A stretch of DNA of 64,000 bases from Bin87 sp965204905 (GTDB taxonomy: Bacteria > Chloroflexota > Dehalococcoidia > Lucifugimonadales > UBA3495), in contig OZ242042.1 in NCBI GenBank assembly GCA_965204905.1, positions 434,001-498,000 on the forward strand, in the 5' to 3' direction. The translations under genes were made by a program, and so were the position numbers. The notes below the pieces were generated by a model, which searched no databases, was not told the DNA's origin, and was given only the letters and a program-made list of their open reading frames with translations. Below, piece by piece: positions 34,618 to 44,030 of this stretch (its first letter is position 1; every line of letters begins with the position of its first letter).

Positions 34618-34911
34618 ATGACTACAACTGTGAAAGCCAGATTTGCCGACGGGGTGTTGACCCCGCTGGAACCCATTGACTTACCCGAGGGCGCGGTTGT
34701 TGTGCTGAACATCGGGGCAAACCACGTCCCGGAACGTGAGCCCCACGCTTCGAGAGCCGGGACCTTGAACGGTCCGGACCAAGACGGTCCGACCATTGAC
34801 GTGAACGATCCCAAAGCGCTCAAACAGCTCCTGCATGAACAAGACGTTGAGCGCTATTTTCGGGTGTTGCGAAAGGACGAGGAACGGGCACAGGCAAATG
34901 ATTGTCCCTGA
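34618..34911 (+). CDS. AF2212-like (DUF104) antitoxin
   Basis: 97 residues; TAGGAG lies before the ATG. The N-terminus (VKARFADGVLTPLEPIDLPEGAVVVL) is the DUF104 pattern of VapB-type antitoxins that pair with PIN toxins. It overlaps the toxin start by 14 bases. The antitoxin is intact although its toxin is broken, so the pair is no longer a working module. Confidence 0.8.
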   Translation: MTTTVKARFADGVLTPLEPIDLPEGAVVVLNIGANHVPEREPHASRAGTLNGPDQDGPTIDVNDPKALKQLLHEQDVERYFRVLRKDEERAQANDCP

Positions 34912-35119
34912 CGTCAACTTGCTGGTCTATGCTTACAATCCGGACGCGCTCCTGCATGACGTCGCGGGACACTGGTGGGAGGCTTGTTTGACGGAGTTGA
35001 AAACGTCGGCGTGCCGTGGGTGGTGGCGACGGGTTTTGTGAGAGTAATCACCATCCCCGATGTGCTTATCTATCCCACGTCGCCGGCCACTGCCGCGGAT
35101 TACGTGGCGGTCTGGTTTA
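34898..35119 (+). pseudogene. PIN-domain toxin, 5' part (frameshifted, IS-interrupted)
   Basis: Starts MIVPDVNLLVYAYN (PIN acidic residue in PDVNLL). After GHWWE a one-base deletion near 34980 shifts the frame; the continuation GLFDGVENVGVPWVVATGFVRV is in the next frame. At 35119 an IS5-family element interrupts it. The 3' part resumes at 36051. Removing the element and one TTA restores AVWFSQPHVAPLNPG. Confidence 0.75.
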
Positions 35120-36050
35120 GAACCCCTAACAGAAAGAAGTCAAGCGTCGGAAACAGATGATGGAGCAGCCCAGGGACAGGAAGGCTTCATGGATGTCAGA
35201 GCGGCGCTCGTAGCGCACCCGCAGCCGGCGGAACTGGTGCAGCCAGCCCAGGGTCCGCTCCACCACCCAGCGGTGTACTCCCAGCCCGCTGCCGTGTTCG
35301 GCGCCCCGACGGGCCAGCGCCGGCGCGATGTGCCGCGCCCGCAGTTCCTGGCGATGCCGCCGCGAGTCATAGGCTCGGTCGGCGTACAATCGCTGGGGCC
35401 GGCGCCGGGGACGGCCCTGTTGACCGCGCACCGGCGGCACTTTGTCCACCAGGGGCAGCAACTGGGTTACGTCGTGGCGATTGGCCCCGGTCAGGATGGC
35501 CGACAGTGGGGTTCCGTTGGCTTCGGTAAGCACATGATGCTGGCTCCCGGGCTTGCCCCGGTCCGTAGGATTGGGGCCGGTCTTTTTCCCCGCCGCCCAC
35601 GGCCCGCACTGACGCGCTGTCCACGCAAGCCCGCGACCAGTCCAGACCTTCCGCTCCCTGCAACTTGGACAGCAGCGTTTCATGGAGCTTTTGCCACACT
35701 CCCGCCTGCTGCCAATCCCGCAGCCGGCGCCAGCAGGTCATCCCCGAGCCGCATCCCATCTCCTGGGGCAGCATCTCCCAGGGGATGCCGCTCTTCAATA
35801 CGAACAGAATGCCGGTCAGGGCTTTCCGGTCATCAAGGCGCTTACGTCCCGGATTGCGGAACCGTCGGGGTTTGGGGGCCGGCAGCAGCGGTTGTACGAT
35901 CTCCCACAGTTCGTCGCTGACCAAAGGTTTCGCCATCGAACACGACCTCCCACTTCCGCGTAATACTGTGCCAGCGCATCTCAGCGGAACGAACCTACCG
36001 AAAGATTAGCCGCTTGATTATGGATCAGCAAGCCATTTTGTTAGGGGTTC
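35120..36050. mobile_element. IS5-family insertion sequence
   Basis: 931 bp with terminal inverted repeats GAACCCCTAACA / TGTTAGGGGTTC and TTA target duplications (35117-35119 and 36051-36053). It carries a two-frame transposase on the minus strand, typical of the IS427-type subgroup. Inserted in the PIN toxin gene. Confidence 0.85.
35126..35936 (-). CDS. IS5-family transposase in two overlapping frames
   Basis: First frame from the ATG at 35934-35936 (MAKPLVSDELWEIVQPLLP) through DWSRACVDSASVRAVGGGEKD. The second frame carries KKTGPNPTDRGKPGSQHHV, NRHDVTQLLPLVDKV, LYADRAYDS and RWVVERTLGWLHQFRRLRV, giving the D-D-E core (DSAS, ADRAYD, ERTLGW). The frames meet at GGGGAAAAAG, a likely slippery site for +1 or -2 shifting, as this group normally makes its full protein by frameshifting. 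The length fits the family. Confidence 0.85.
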
Positions 36051-36259
36051 TTAGTCAACCTCACGTCGCGCCGCTCAACCCCGGCGATGGCCACCTAGCG
36101 TTTTTCCAACAAAACCTGTCTGTCCCCGGCAGCAATGCCAATTTGGTTCCCGACCCCCACATCGCAGCTCTGGCCATGGAACGTGGCGCCGATCTGCATT
36201 CCAGCGATTCGGATTTCGTCCGGTTCCCCGGCCTGCGTTGGCGTAACCCGTTGCTGTGA
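36051..36259 (+). pseudogene. PIN-domain toxin, 3' part
   Basis: Encodes HVAPLNPGDGHLAFF, SVPGSNANLVPDPHIAALA, and SSDSDFVRFPGLRWRNPLL, the C-terminal half of a VapC-type PIN domain, including the acidic residues in VPDPHI and SSDSDF. Separated from its start by the IS5-family element; it cannot be expressed as part of a full toxin. Confidence 0.8.
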
Positions 36260-36598
36260 GACCGTCGGCACCAATCGCAGCCATTTATCGCGCTCCTTGC
36301 ATTCTGCCAACCAATCCGCACCAGGCAAACCCCGCAAGCCTGCGGCTGAGTTAGATTGGCCTTCCCTGCGCCAAGCGGACGAATACCTCGCGGCCTGTCA
36401 TCATGACGCCGTTTATGGAATATCCGCCGCTGCGACGTCTCAGGGCTTCGTTGATAAGGGAATAAGACCGCCGCGGCAGGGCAGCCCCGGTCGGAGCGAG
36501 TGCTATCAACTGGCCCCCATCCCAGGACGAATAGCAATCGTATGGTAGGATACGCCGCCAAATCACCCGATGCTTTCCATCGGGCTGGCCGGCCTCAA
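36260..36598. other. Upstream region of the CBASS operon
   Basis: About 340 bases with no recognised gene. TATGGTAGGATAC at about 36540-36552 might include a -10 box. An in-frame ATG at 36542 could extend the patatin by 19 residues. Confidence 0.4.
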
Positions 36599-37537
36599 AT
36601 GATTTCAAATGACAGTTTCAGCATACTGGCGCTGGACGGCGGAGGAGTCAGAGGAATCTACGGCGCCCGAATTCTGGACCGGTTGGAAGCGTCTCTCGGG
36701 GCGCAGGTCAAGGACCGCTTTGACCTGATTGCCGGCGTCAGCACCGGCTCAATCCTGGCCGGCGCGGCCGCGGCTTCAATTCCCATGTCGGAAATGGTGC
36801 GCCTATTTGAAGAGGAGTCGCCGCGCATTTTCAGCAAGCGGCGCAGCATCGGCAGCCTTGCCATGTTGTGGCGCAGCCGGTATTCCCGTAAGCCCCTTGA
36901 CGACGTGTTGCGACGCTACGTGCCCGACCTCACACTGGGCGAATTGTCCACCCCGCTGTTGATTCCCAGCGCCGACCTGGCCACCGGCGGAGTCCACGTG
37001 TTCAAGTCGCGCTATCTGGCGGACCTGGGCGAACCCTACTCCCGGGACGGTGAGGCGCTCCTGCGCGACGCGATCCTGGCGTCCTGCGCCGCGCCGACCT
37101 TCTTCGACCCCAAAGAGGTCGGGCCTCACCTGCTGGCCGACGGCGGCCTGTGGGCCAACAACCCGTCCATCATCGCCCTCACCGAGGCGGTCTCCAAGTT
37201 CAACCGGAGCATCGAGCAAGTGAGGATTCTGTCCATAGGCACCGGACAGGCGCCGAATATGTACCGCCGCCGGGGAAGCTGGGGCCTGATGACAGGCTGG
37301 GGCGGGCAGAAGCTGGTCTCCTATACGCTGAGCCTGCAATCCCAGGCGTCCACCAACATGGCAAAGCTGATGCTCGGCCCGCGTTACCTGCGCCTTGACC
37401 CGGCCATCGAAACCTGGCAGCTGGACGACGTACGTCATCTTGACAACCTGAAAGCGCTGGCGGACCGCGACTTCGACCGGCAATCCCGCCGGATTCTGGC
37501 CCATATCAAGGGGAATTTGACTAGTGCAGCACATTGA
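36599..37537 (+). CDS. Patatin-like phospholipase, CBASS effector
   Basis: 312 residues. Oxyanion motif DGGGVRG at 13-19, nucleophile S48 in GVSTGS, and catalytic D181 in LADGGLWANNP: a complete Ser-Asp dyad. Patatin effectors of CBASS (CapV/CapE type) degrade membrane phospholipids when bound to a cyclic dinucleotide made by the partner CD-NTase, killing the infected cell. The stop overlaps the CD-NTase start by 14 bases. This makes a minimal type I CBASS operon. No Cap2/Cap3 or HORMA/TRIP13 genes are adjacent. The start is uncertain between 36542 and 36599. Confidence 0.85.
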   Translation: MISNDSFSILALDGGGVRGIYGARILDRLEASLGAQVKDRFDLIAGVSTGSILAGAAAASIPMSEMVRLFEEESPRIFSKRRSIGSLAMLWRSRYSRKPLDDVLRRYVPDLTLGELSTPLLIPSADLATGGVHVFKSRYLADLGEPYSRDGEALLRDAILASCAAPTFFDPKEVGPHLLADGGLWANNPSIIALTEAVSKFNRSIEQVRILSIGTGQAPNMYRRRGSWGLMTGWGGQKLVSYTLSLQSQASTNMAKLMLGPRYLRLDPAIETWQLDDVRHLDNLKALADRDFDRQSRRILAHIKGNLTSAAH

Positions 37538-38399
37538 AGAGTTCAACCGATTCCTTGCCGAGGAAGTCAGCCTCAATACGGCCCGCCGGCGTGATCTCAA
37601 TCGGCGCACAACGGCGGTGACGACGTTCCTGAGCCAGCACTTGGGCGGCTACGTGACCAATGAAAGGCAGGGGTCCTACGCGCTGGACACCATCATCAAC
37701 CCGGTACGCGGCGGGGAATTCGACGCGGACATCCTGCTCTTCATGAAGCACGTCCGCAGCAAGCGCGCGCCGGATTATATTGATGAGATCTACTCCTGCC
37801 TACACGGCAACCCCGACCTCGCCGACGAGCTGCAAAAGAAGACCCGTTGCATCACGGTGAATTACGCCGGGGACTTCAGCCTGGACGTGGTGCCCTGCAT
37901 AGCGCAGGGCGACCAACGCCGCATCTGCAACCGAGAGAGCGGACAGTTCGAGCCTACCGACGGTACGGGTTACCGGGAGTGGTTCAACGTGAAAACCGAC
38001 GTTACCAACGGCCACCTGAAAGGGGTAGTTCGCCTGCTGAAGTACCTCAGGGACCACAAGGACAATTTTGAGGTTCCCTCGGTGCTCCTGACCACGCTGG
38101 CCGGGCACAGCGTGCACGTGAACGAGCGGGGCAAGCGCTTCAACAATCTTCCCGACACGCTGCAAACCGTTTCAAGGCGCATGAACGCTTTTCTGCAAAG
38201 CGTTCCCCGCCGGCCGCGGCTGCGCAATCCCGCCCTGCGCAGCGAGCGGTTCGACCGGCATTGGAACGACAACGACTTTCGCAACTTCCTGGAGAAGTTC
38301 AAGGCGTACAACGACCTTATCAACGACGCCTACGCCGAAACCGACCCGCAGGCGAGCTTGCGCAAGTGGCAGAGGCTGTTTGGAGAAGGGTTCCGATAG
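37524..38399 (+). CDS. CD-NTase (cGAS/DncV-like nucleotidyltransferase)
   Basis: 291 residues from GTG with AAGGGG upstream. Active site: G50-S51 in RQGSYALDT, metal acids D67 and D69 in GEFDADILLFM, third acid D121 in DFSLDVVP, all intact. A C-terminal helical domain follows (NVKTDVTNGHLKGVVRLLKYL). It makes a cyclic oligonucleotide that activates the overlapping patatin gene product. The product nucleotide cannot be read from the sequence. Translational overlap shows tight co-expression. Confidence 0.88.
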   Translation: MQHIEEFNRFLAEEVSLNTARRRDLNRRTTAVTTFLSQHLGGYVTNERQGSYALDTIINPVRGGEFDADILLFMKHVRSKRAPDYIDEIYSCLHGNPDLADELQKKTRCITVNYAGDFSLDVVPCIAQGDQRRICNRESGQFEPTDGTGYREWFNVKTDVTNGHLKGVVRLLKYLRDHKDNFEVPSVLLTTLAGHSVHVNERGKRFNNLPDTLQTVSRRMNAFLQSVPRRPRLRNPALRSERFDRHWNDNDFRNFLEKFKAYNDLINDAYAETDPQASLRKWQRLFGEGFR

Positions 38400-38412
38400 G
38401 CGAGCGGCATTT

Positions 38413-39081
38413 TCACAAGAGCCGCTCCTGCATCGGCGAGGTGGGCGCAGGGTCGGCTTCCACCAGCGCAGGCCCATCGTTGCCGGCACGGTTGACGGCG
38501 TCGGAAACGACCCGCAGGGCCAGGCTCGGGCACTCCCGGGGCAGCATCAGGACGCGCAGGTCGGGATTGTGGCCGTCGTCATTGAGCCACCGCCTCCAGT
38601 CTTCCGGTTCCAGGATGACCGGCATCCGGTGATGGACGGGTGCCATCAGCGAGTTGGGTTCCGTGGTGATGATCGCGGCGGCCGGTTTGCTCCGGCCGTC
38701 GTCGCCGATGATGCCGGCGAATGCGATGGGCTTCCCGTCGGCGGGATGGACCCACACTGGAGACTTCCCGCCGACGGCCTGCTTGCGCCATTCGTAGAAC
38801 CCGCTGGCGGGTATCAGGCAACGGCCACGCTGGAAAGCGTCGCGGAAGGCGGGCAGCCGGTGCACGGTTTCGGCACGGGCGTTGAACAAGGGACGATTGC
38901 CACGACTGGCGGCAATGCCCCACCGGACGACGCCGACCGCGTTCCCTCTGCCAACGGTCAGGATGGGCATGGTGGGCGCGATGTTCCAGCGCGGCGCGTA
39001 GCCGGCCAGCTCCTCGGCGCTGACATCGAAATGCCAGGCCAGGTCGTCGATGCCGTCGAACAGTCCGAAGCGTCCGCACAT
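38413..39081 (-). CDS. HMCES/YedK-type SOS-response-associated protein
   Basis: 222 residues starting MCGRFGLFDGID; C2 is the residue that forms a thiazolidine crosslink with abasic DNA. Conserved NARAETV, PASGFYEWRK, AGIIG and HHRMPVIL (His) blocks are present. It protects abasic sites in single-stranded DNA. It is divergent from the imuB-dnaE2 genes, a common grouping of DNA-damage genes, and convergent with the CD-NTase gene, 13 bases between stops. Confidence 0.9.
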   Translation of the reverse strand: MCGRFGLFDGIDDLAWHFDVSAEELAGYAPRWNIAPTMPILTVGRGNAVGVVRWGIAASRGNRPLFNARAETVHRLPAFRDAFQRGRCLIPASGFYEWRKQAVGGKSPVWVHPADGKPIAFAGIIGDDGRSKPAAAIITTEPNSLMAPVHHRMPVILEPEDWRRWLNDDGHNPDLRVLMLPRECPSLALRVVSDAVNRAGNDGPALVEADPAPTSPMQERLL

Positions 39082-39264
39082 GATGGCTACTTTACTTTCC
39101 GGGATTTTGTCCGCTTTTCAAAAATGCGCCTTGACGCGAAAAGACATGCTCAAGGCGCGGGGCTTCTGCTGCAACAGTATAGAGCAGGCCGCAGCTCGGC
39201 AGATGAGCGTTCTCGACGAATTTGGTGACGGTCCCGGTATAGCGATAAGAACGCGCGTACCGAT

Positions 39265-40683
39265 ATGGTATCCGGCATGGACTCCCCCACCGGATGCCTG
39301 CTGATCACCCATCTGCCGGTCAAGGCCGAACTGGCCCGTCGGCCTGAACTCGCAGCCCGCCCGGTGATTATCGCCGCCGGAGACGCGCGCCGTCCTGCGG
39401 TGATGGACGCCGCGCCGGAAGCGCAATCTGCTGGAGTACGCGCTGACCAACCGCTCACTGAGGCATTGTCGCGCTGTGCCGGCGCCGTGGCGCTGACCGT
39501 TGACGAAACGTACCTCGGCGAGGTCAACGATACGATGCTGACGGCCCTGCTGGACGTGGCCGACCGTGCCGAGCCGGCCGGTTTGGGTAGATTCTACCTG
39601 GACCTGACGGGGCTGGCGCCCATGTACGGCGGAGAGTCGGCGTTGGGGTCGGCAATCCTGTCGGTAATCGACGCTGCCTGGCAGCCCCGTCTGGGCTTGG
39701 CGACGGGCAAGTTTCTGGCCTACTGCGCTGCCGCGTCCGCGGAACCCGGAAATTGGTTCAAGGCGCCGGCGGATGCGGCTCGTTGGCTGGCGCCCCGACC
39801 GGCGTCGTGGCTGCCCCTGTCGCCTGACGTGGCGGCAAGGTTGCATGGCTTCGGCTTCCGAACCCTGGGCGACGTGGCTGCCGTGCCGCCTGATTCTCTG
39901 ACCGATTTTCTGGGCGCTGTCGGCGAACGGGTCTCTCAGCTTTCTCAGGGACTTGACGCCGATCCAGTGCACGCGGCGGTGCTGCCGACAGTCCTGCGGG
40001 AGCTGCTGGAGTTTCCCTTTCCGGTGGACACCGCGCCGGGTTGGGAAGCCGGCGTCCGTACGCTGTCGGAACGAATCGGGCGCAATCCCGCGCTGCGGGG
40101 TCGCGGCGCAACGGAAGTCCTGCTGGAAGGGGAGACGGACGCGGGCAACGTGTAGCGCTTCCAACGCGCGCTGCCACGGCCGGCGGCCACCGCCGACGCG
40201 TTGAGCGCGGCGCTGCTGGCGGCTCTCAACGCTCAAGATTCTCGTGGGCGCGGGCGGTGGCCGGATTCGGCGCTACTGGACCTGTCGCTCACGGTGTCGG
40301 GCCTGACGCCGCTAAGGGGACGTCAGACCGGGCTGTGGCCGGCGGAACGGCGCGGCGCTTCCGTGCCGGTCATTGCCGGGGTGGAGAGGGCGGTGGCGTT
40401 GTCGCCGGACTCGCCCCTGCCGGAACGCCGCTGGGCGTTGGGCTCGGAGTTCCGGCCCTTGGCGCAACCCGCCGCCGCCAGCGTGGCTGCCCACAAAGGC
40501 CGTCCCAAGTTGGTTGACGCTCGGCAGGTGGAAAGGATCATCGACCTGTGGGAAGTGGACACCGACTGGTGGACGCCGTAGCCAGCGCGACGACGCTACT
40601 GGCAAACGCTGCTGGCCGGCGGCGCACTGGCCACCGTGTATCACGACCTGGCCGCCGGAACGTGGCACCGGCAGGGTGGCTGA
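39265..40683 (+). pseudogene. imuB: imuB-like Y-family mutasome gene with two amber codons
   Basis: The frame runs from the ATG at 39265 (CLLITHLPVKAELARRPEL) for 473 codons to a TGA at 40681, interrupted only by TAG at 40153-40155 (GNV-stop-RFQRALP, Trp expected) and TAG at 40579-40581 (WWTP-stop-PARRRYWQ). The Y-family fold is recognisable: DETYLGEV, FYLDLTGLAPMYGGE, GLATGKFLAYCAA, LHGFGFRTLGDVAAVP. The C-terminus has the ImuB-type LVDARQVERIIDLWEVDTDWW. ImuB links the replicative clamp to DnaE2 in error-prone repair. No frameshift is seen over 1.4 kb. Either an early pseudogene or, less likely, read-through. Confidence 0.7.
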
Positions 40684-40684
40684 C

Positions 40685-43600
40685 GTGTCCGCCGATTTCG
40701 TGGAACTGTGCGTCCACTCCTGGTTTTCCTTCGGGGCCGGCGCCTCGTCGGTAGCGGAGCTGGTCGCGCGGGCCGGCGAGTACAGCTATCCAGCGTTGGG
40801 CCTGGCCGACGTGAGCAACTTCTGCGGGGCTTTGGAATTCGCCCGGGAATGCCGCGCCGCCGGCATCCGGCCGGTGACGGGCGTGGAACTCCCGGTGCGG
40901 GAAGGCGACGCCATCGGTCCGGTGACCTTCCTCGCCGAAACCGGCGCCGGCTACTCCAACCTGTGCCGGCTGGCGTCCCTGGCTCACCTCGCCGGCGGCA
41001 GGACCGCGCCGGCGCTGGACTTCCGCTTCCTGGAAGCCCACGCCGAGGGCGTGATTGTCCTGCTGGACGCGCCCGACGGCCTGGTGGCGGCGGACATCGC
41101 CGCCGGCCGGTGGGGCGTCGCCGAGGAACGGGTGCGGTCCTATTGCAATCTCTTCGGCGCCGCTGCCGTATTCCTGCTGTTGCAGCAGCATCTGGTCCAC
41201 GGGGACACCACCCGCAACCACCGGCTTTCCGAGCTGGCCCAACGCTGCGGCGTGGGTACGGCGGCCGCCAACGCGCCCTGGTATCACGACCCGAGCCGCG
41301 CTCGCCTGCACGACGCCCTCACCGCCATCCGCCACAACGCATCCCTGGGCGAAGCCCGGCTCCACCTCAAGGTCAACGCCAATTACAGTCTGGTCCCGCC
41401 TGGGAAAATGGCTCGACGCCTGAGCCGCTACCCCGACGCTCTGCGCAACACCCTGGTCATCGCGGAACGCTGTTCCGACTTCGACCTGGCTGACTTCGTG
41501 GACGACCACTACCGCTTCCCCGACGCGCCCACGCCGCCGGGCTACGACGCCCAATCCTGGCTGGAGCGGCTCTGCGCGGAGTCCGCCCAACGCCGCTACG
41601 GAAGCATCGAACGAAAAGTCCAGGACAGGCTGCATGAGGAATTCGCCCTGATCCGCAGGCACGGGCTGGCCGGCTTCTTCCTGGTCTATCACCGCATCGT
41701 GGAGCTGGCCCGCGACTGCATGCTGGAACTGGGCTACGGCCACCGGGAGACGCCCCTGGAATGGCTGCCGCCGGGCAGAGGCCGCGGTTCCTCGGTGTCC
41801 ATGCTGGTGGGCTACCTGATCGGCCTCTCCCACGTGGACCCGCTGGCCTACGGGCTGACCCTGGATCGCTTCCCGTCTTCGGACAGCGCCGCCGTACCGG
41901 ACATCGACCTGGACTTTCCCCGGGACATCCGCGAGCGGCTCATTCTCCGCGTCATCGAAGAATGGGGCTGGGACCACGCCGCGCTCACCGGGATGTTTCC
42001 CACCTACAAGGCCCGGGGCGTAGTGAGGGACCTGGGCAAGGCGTTGGGGCTGCCCACCGACGAGGTGGGCGCGCTGGCCCGCCGGCTGGAATCCAACTCC
42101 GTTGCCGAGTTGCCCATGCTGCCCGGCTGCGGCGAACTGGCGCAGCGCCCCGGCTGGAAGCATCTGTTTGGGTTGGCGGATACTCTCGCGGGATTCCCCA
42201 AGGGACTGGCGCAGCATCCCGGCGGAATGCTGGTGTCGTCGACACCGCTCACCGACTTCATGCCGGTGCAGCCCTCGGCAATCGACGGGCGCTACGTGGG
42301 CCAGTGGGACAAGGACACGGTGGACGACGCCGGCCTGGTCAAGATTGACCTGCTGGCGTTGGGCGCGCTTTCCTAGATGCAGCGGGCGGTGTGCCTGGTG
42401 CGGGTCCGCACCGGACACGAACCAGACCTCAGCCGCATCGACTACCGAGACCCCGGCGTATTCGACGACCTGGGCAGGGGCGACACGGTGGGCGTGTTCC
42501 AGGTGGAGTCCGCCGCCCAGATGCAGACCATCGTGCGGATGCGTCCCAAAGATATCTACGAGCTGGCTTTGGAAATTGCCGCCGTGCGCCCCGGCGTGGG
42601 CGTCCACGACGGCATCGCCGAGTTCCTGCGCCGCCGCAACGGGATGCCCTGGGACTATGATCATCCCCTGGAGCGCCACGCTCTGGAACGCTCTCTGGGC
42701 GTGATCCTGTCCCAGGACCAGGTGGTGCAGCTGGGCATGGACGTGGGCGGCCTCACCGCCGCCGAGGCCGACCGAATGTGCCGCGCCTTTGGACGCCGCA
42801 ACGGCGAGGCTCTGGTGGCCGAGTACCGCGAGCGGTTTCTGACCGGCGCCGCCCAACGCGGCGTACCGGAACCCGTCGCCGAGGCGATCTTCGGCAAGTT
42901 CAATCCCCACCACATGTTTCCCGAAGGCCACGCCCTGGCCTTTGCTTTCACCGCCTATCCGATGGCCTGGCTCAGGCGGTATCATCCGCTGGAGTTCTTC
43001 GTGGGCCTGTTCAACGAGCAGCCCATGGGCTTCTGGGACCTGGACACCCTGAAGCAGGACGCCCGCCGGTTGGGCTTGCGGGTCGCTCATCCCGACGTGA
43101 ACCGTTCGGAACTGCTTTGCACCCCCGAGGGCGCAAACACGCTGCGCCTGGGCCTCACTTTCGTTAAGGGCGTTGACACGCGGTTGGGAGAGACCCTGCT
43201 GCGGGCTCGGGACGCTGGCAAGTTCCGAGACCTGCCCGACCTGCTGGCCCGTTCCGGGTTGCCGCGGGAAGCGTTGGAGAAGCTGACTCGCGCCGGCGCG
43301 CTGGATGCCCTGCCCGACGTTTCCGACCGACGGCAGGCGTTGTGGCAGGTGGGCGCCGGCTACGTCGCCGATGTGCGGCGGGGACAGTTGGCATTGTCCC
43401 TGCCCACGGCGACAATGCCGGCGGCGGTTTCCGCCCAGAGCCCAGCGGAACGGATGCTGGATGAGTACGCTCTGCTGGGGCTGAGCCCCGACGGCCAGGT
43501 GATGGAACTGGCCCGCCCGCTGCTGTGGCCTGACGTGCTGAACAGCGACACGGTGCAGGGCTGCCGCGATGGCGACGTGGTGCGCGTGGCCGGCAGGGTG

Positions 43601-43843
43601 GTCAGACGGCAACGGCCCTTGGCCAAAGCGGTGTTCCTGACCCTGGAAGATGAATGGGGTCTGATTCCCATCGCCGTCTGGGAAGGCCGCTGGGATCGGC
43701 TGAAGTACGCGCTGCGCCGGCGGCTGGTGGTGATTGAGGGCACAATCTCTCGGCGGGACAATACCCTCAACGTGATGGCCGAACGCGCCTGGCCGCTGTC
43801 CGTTCCCTTTGACGACCGCCACCGCCGGCAGGACTGGCGATAG
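40685..43843 (+). pseudogene. dnaE2: dnaE2 error-prone DNA polymerase, one amber codon
   Basis: From GTG at 40685 (SADFVELCVHSWFSF, PHP domain) to TAG at 43843, 1,052 residues, family length. The only break is TAG at 42374-42376 (LALGALS-stop-MQRAV). Polymerase motifs: GRGSSVSMLVGYL, PDIDLDFPRDIRERL, TGMFPTYKARGVVRDLG, QHPGGMLV, VGVFQVESAAQMQ, AFAFTAYPMAWLRRYH, and a C-terminal OB fold (DGDVVRVAGRVVRRQ). The catalytic acids (D-x-D in PDIDLDF) are present. Starts two bases after imuB ends. With imuB it forms the SOS mutasome; the amber codons in both suggest the pathway is dying. Confidence 0.75.
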
Positions 43844-44030
43844 CGGCGCAGATGATGTTCGGGCTCTCACTGTCACCCAGCCTAACCGTTGGAATGGGTA
43901 ACACCTTCCCGTCAGCACCGACTTCGACGGGGTTGTTACGTCGCCTTCCAGTGCATGAGCCAACTGTAACCTTTGATGGGCCCGCCGTTTGCTCAATTTT
44001 GCATGGTATCCTTGAATAAGGAATCGCATC

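Noticed and set aside
39082..39264. LexA-type operator between the HMCES gene and imuB
   Set aside because: SOS control is expected from the gene pair, but no convincing palindromic box was found in the 183-base gap.
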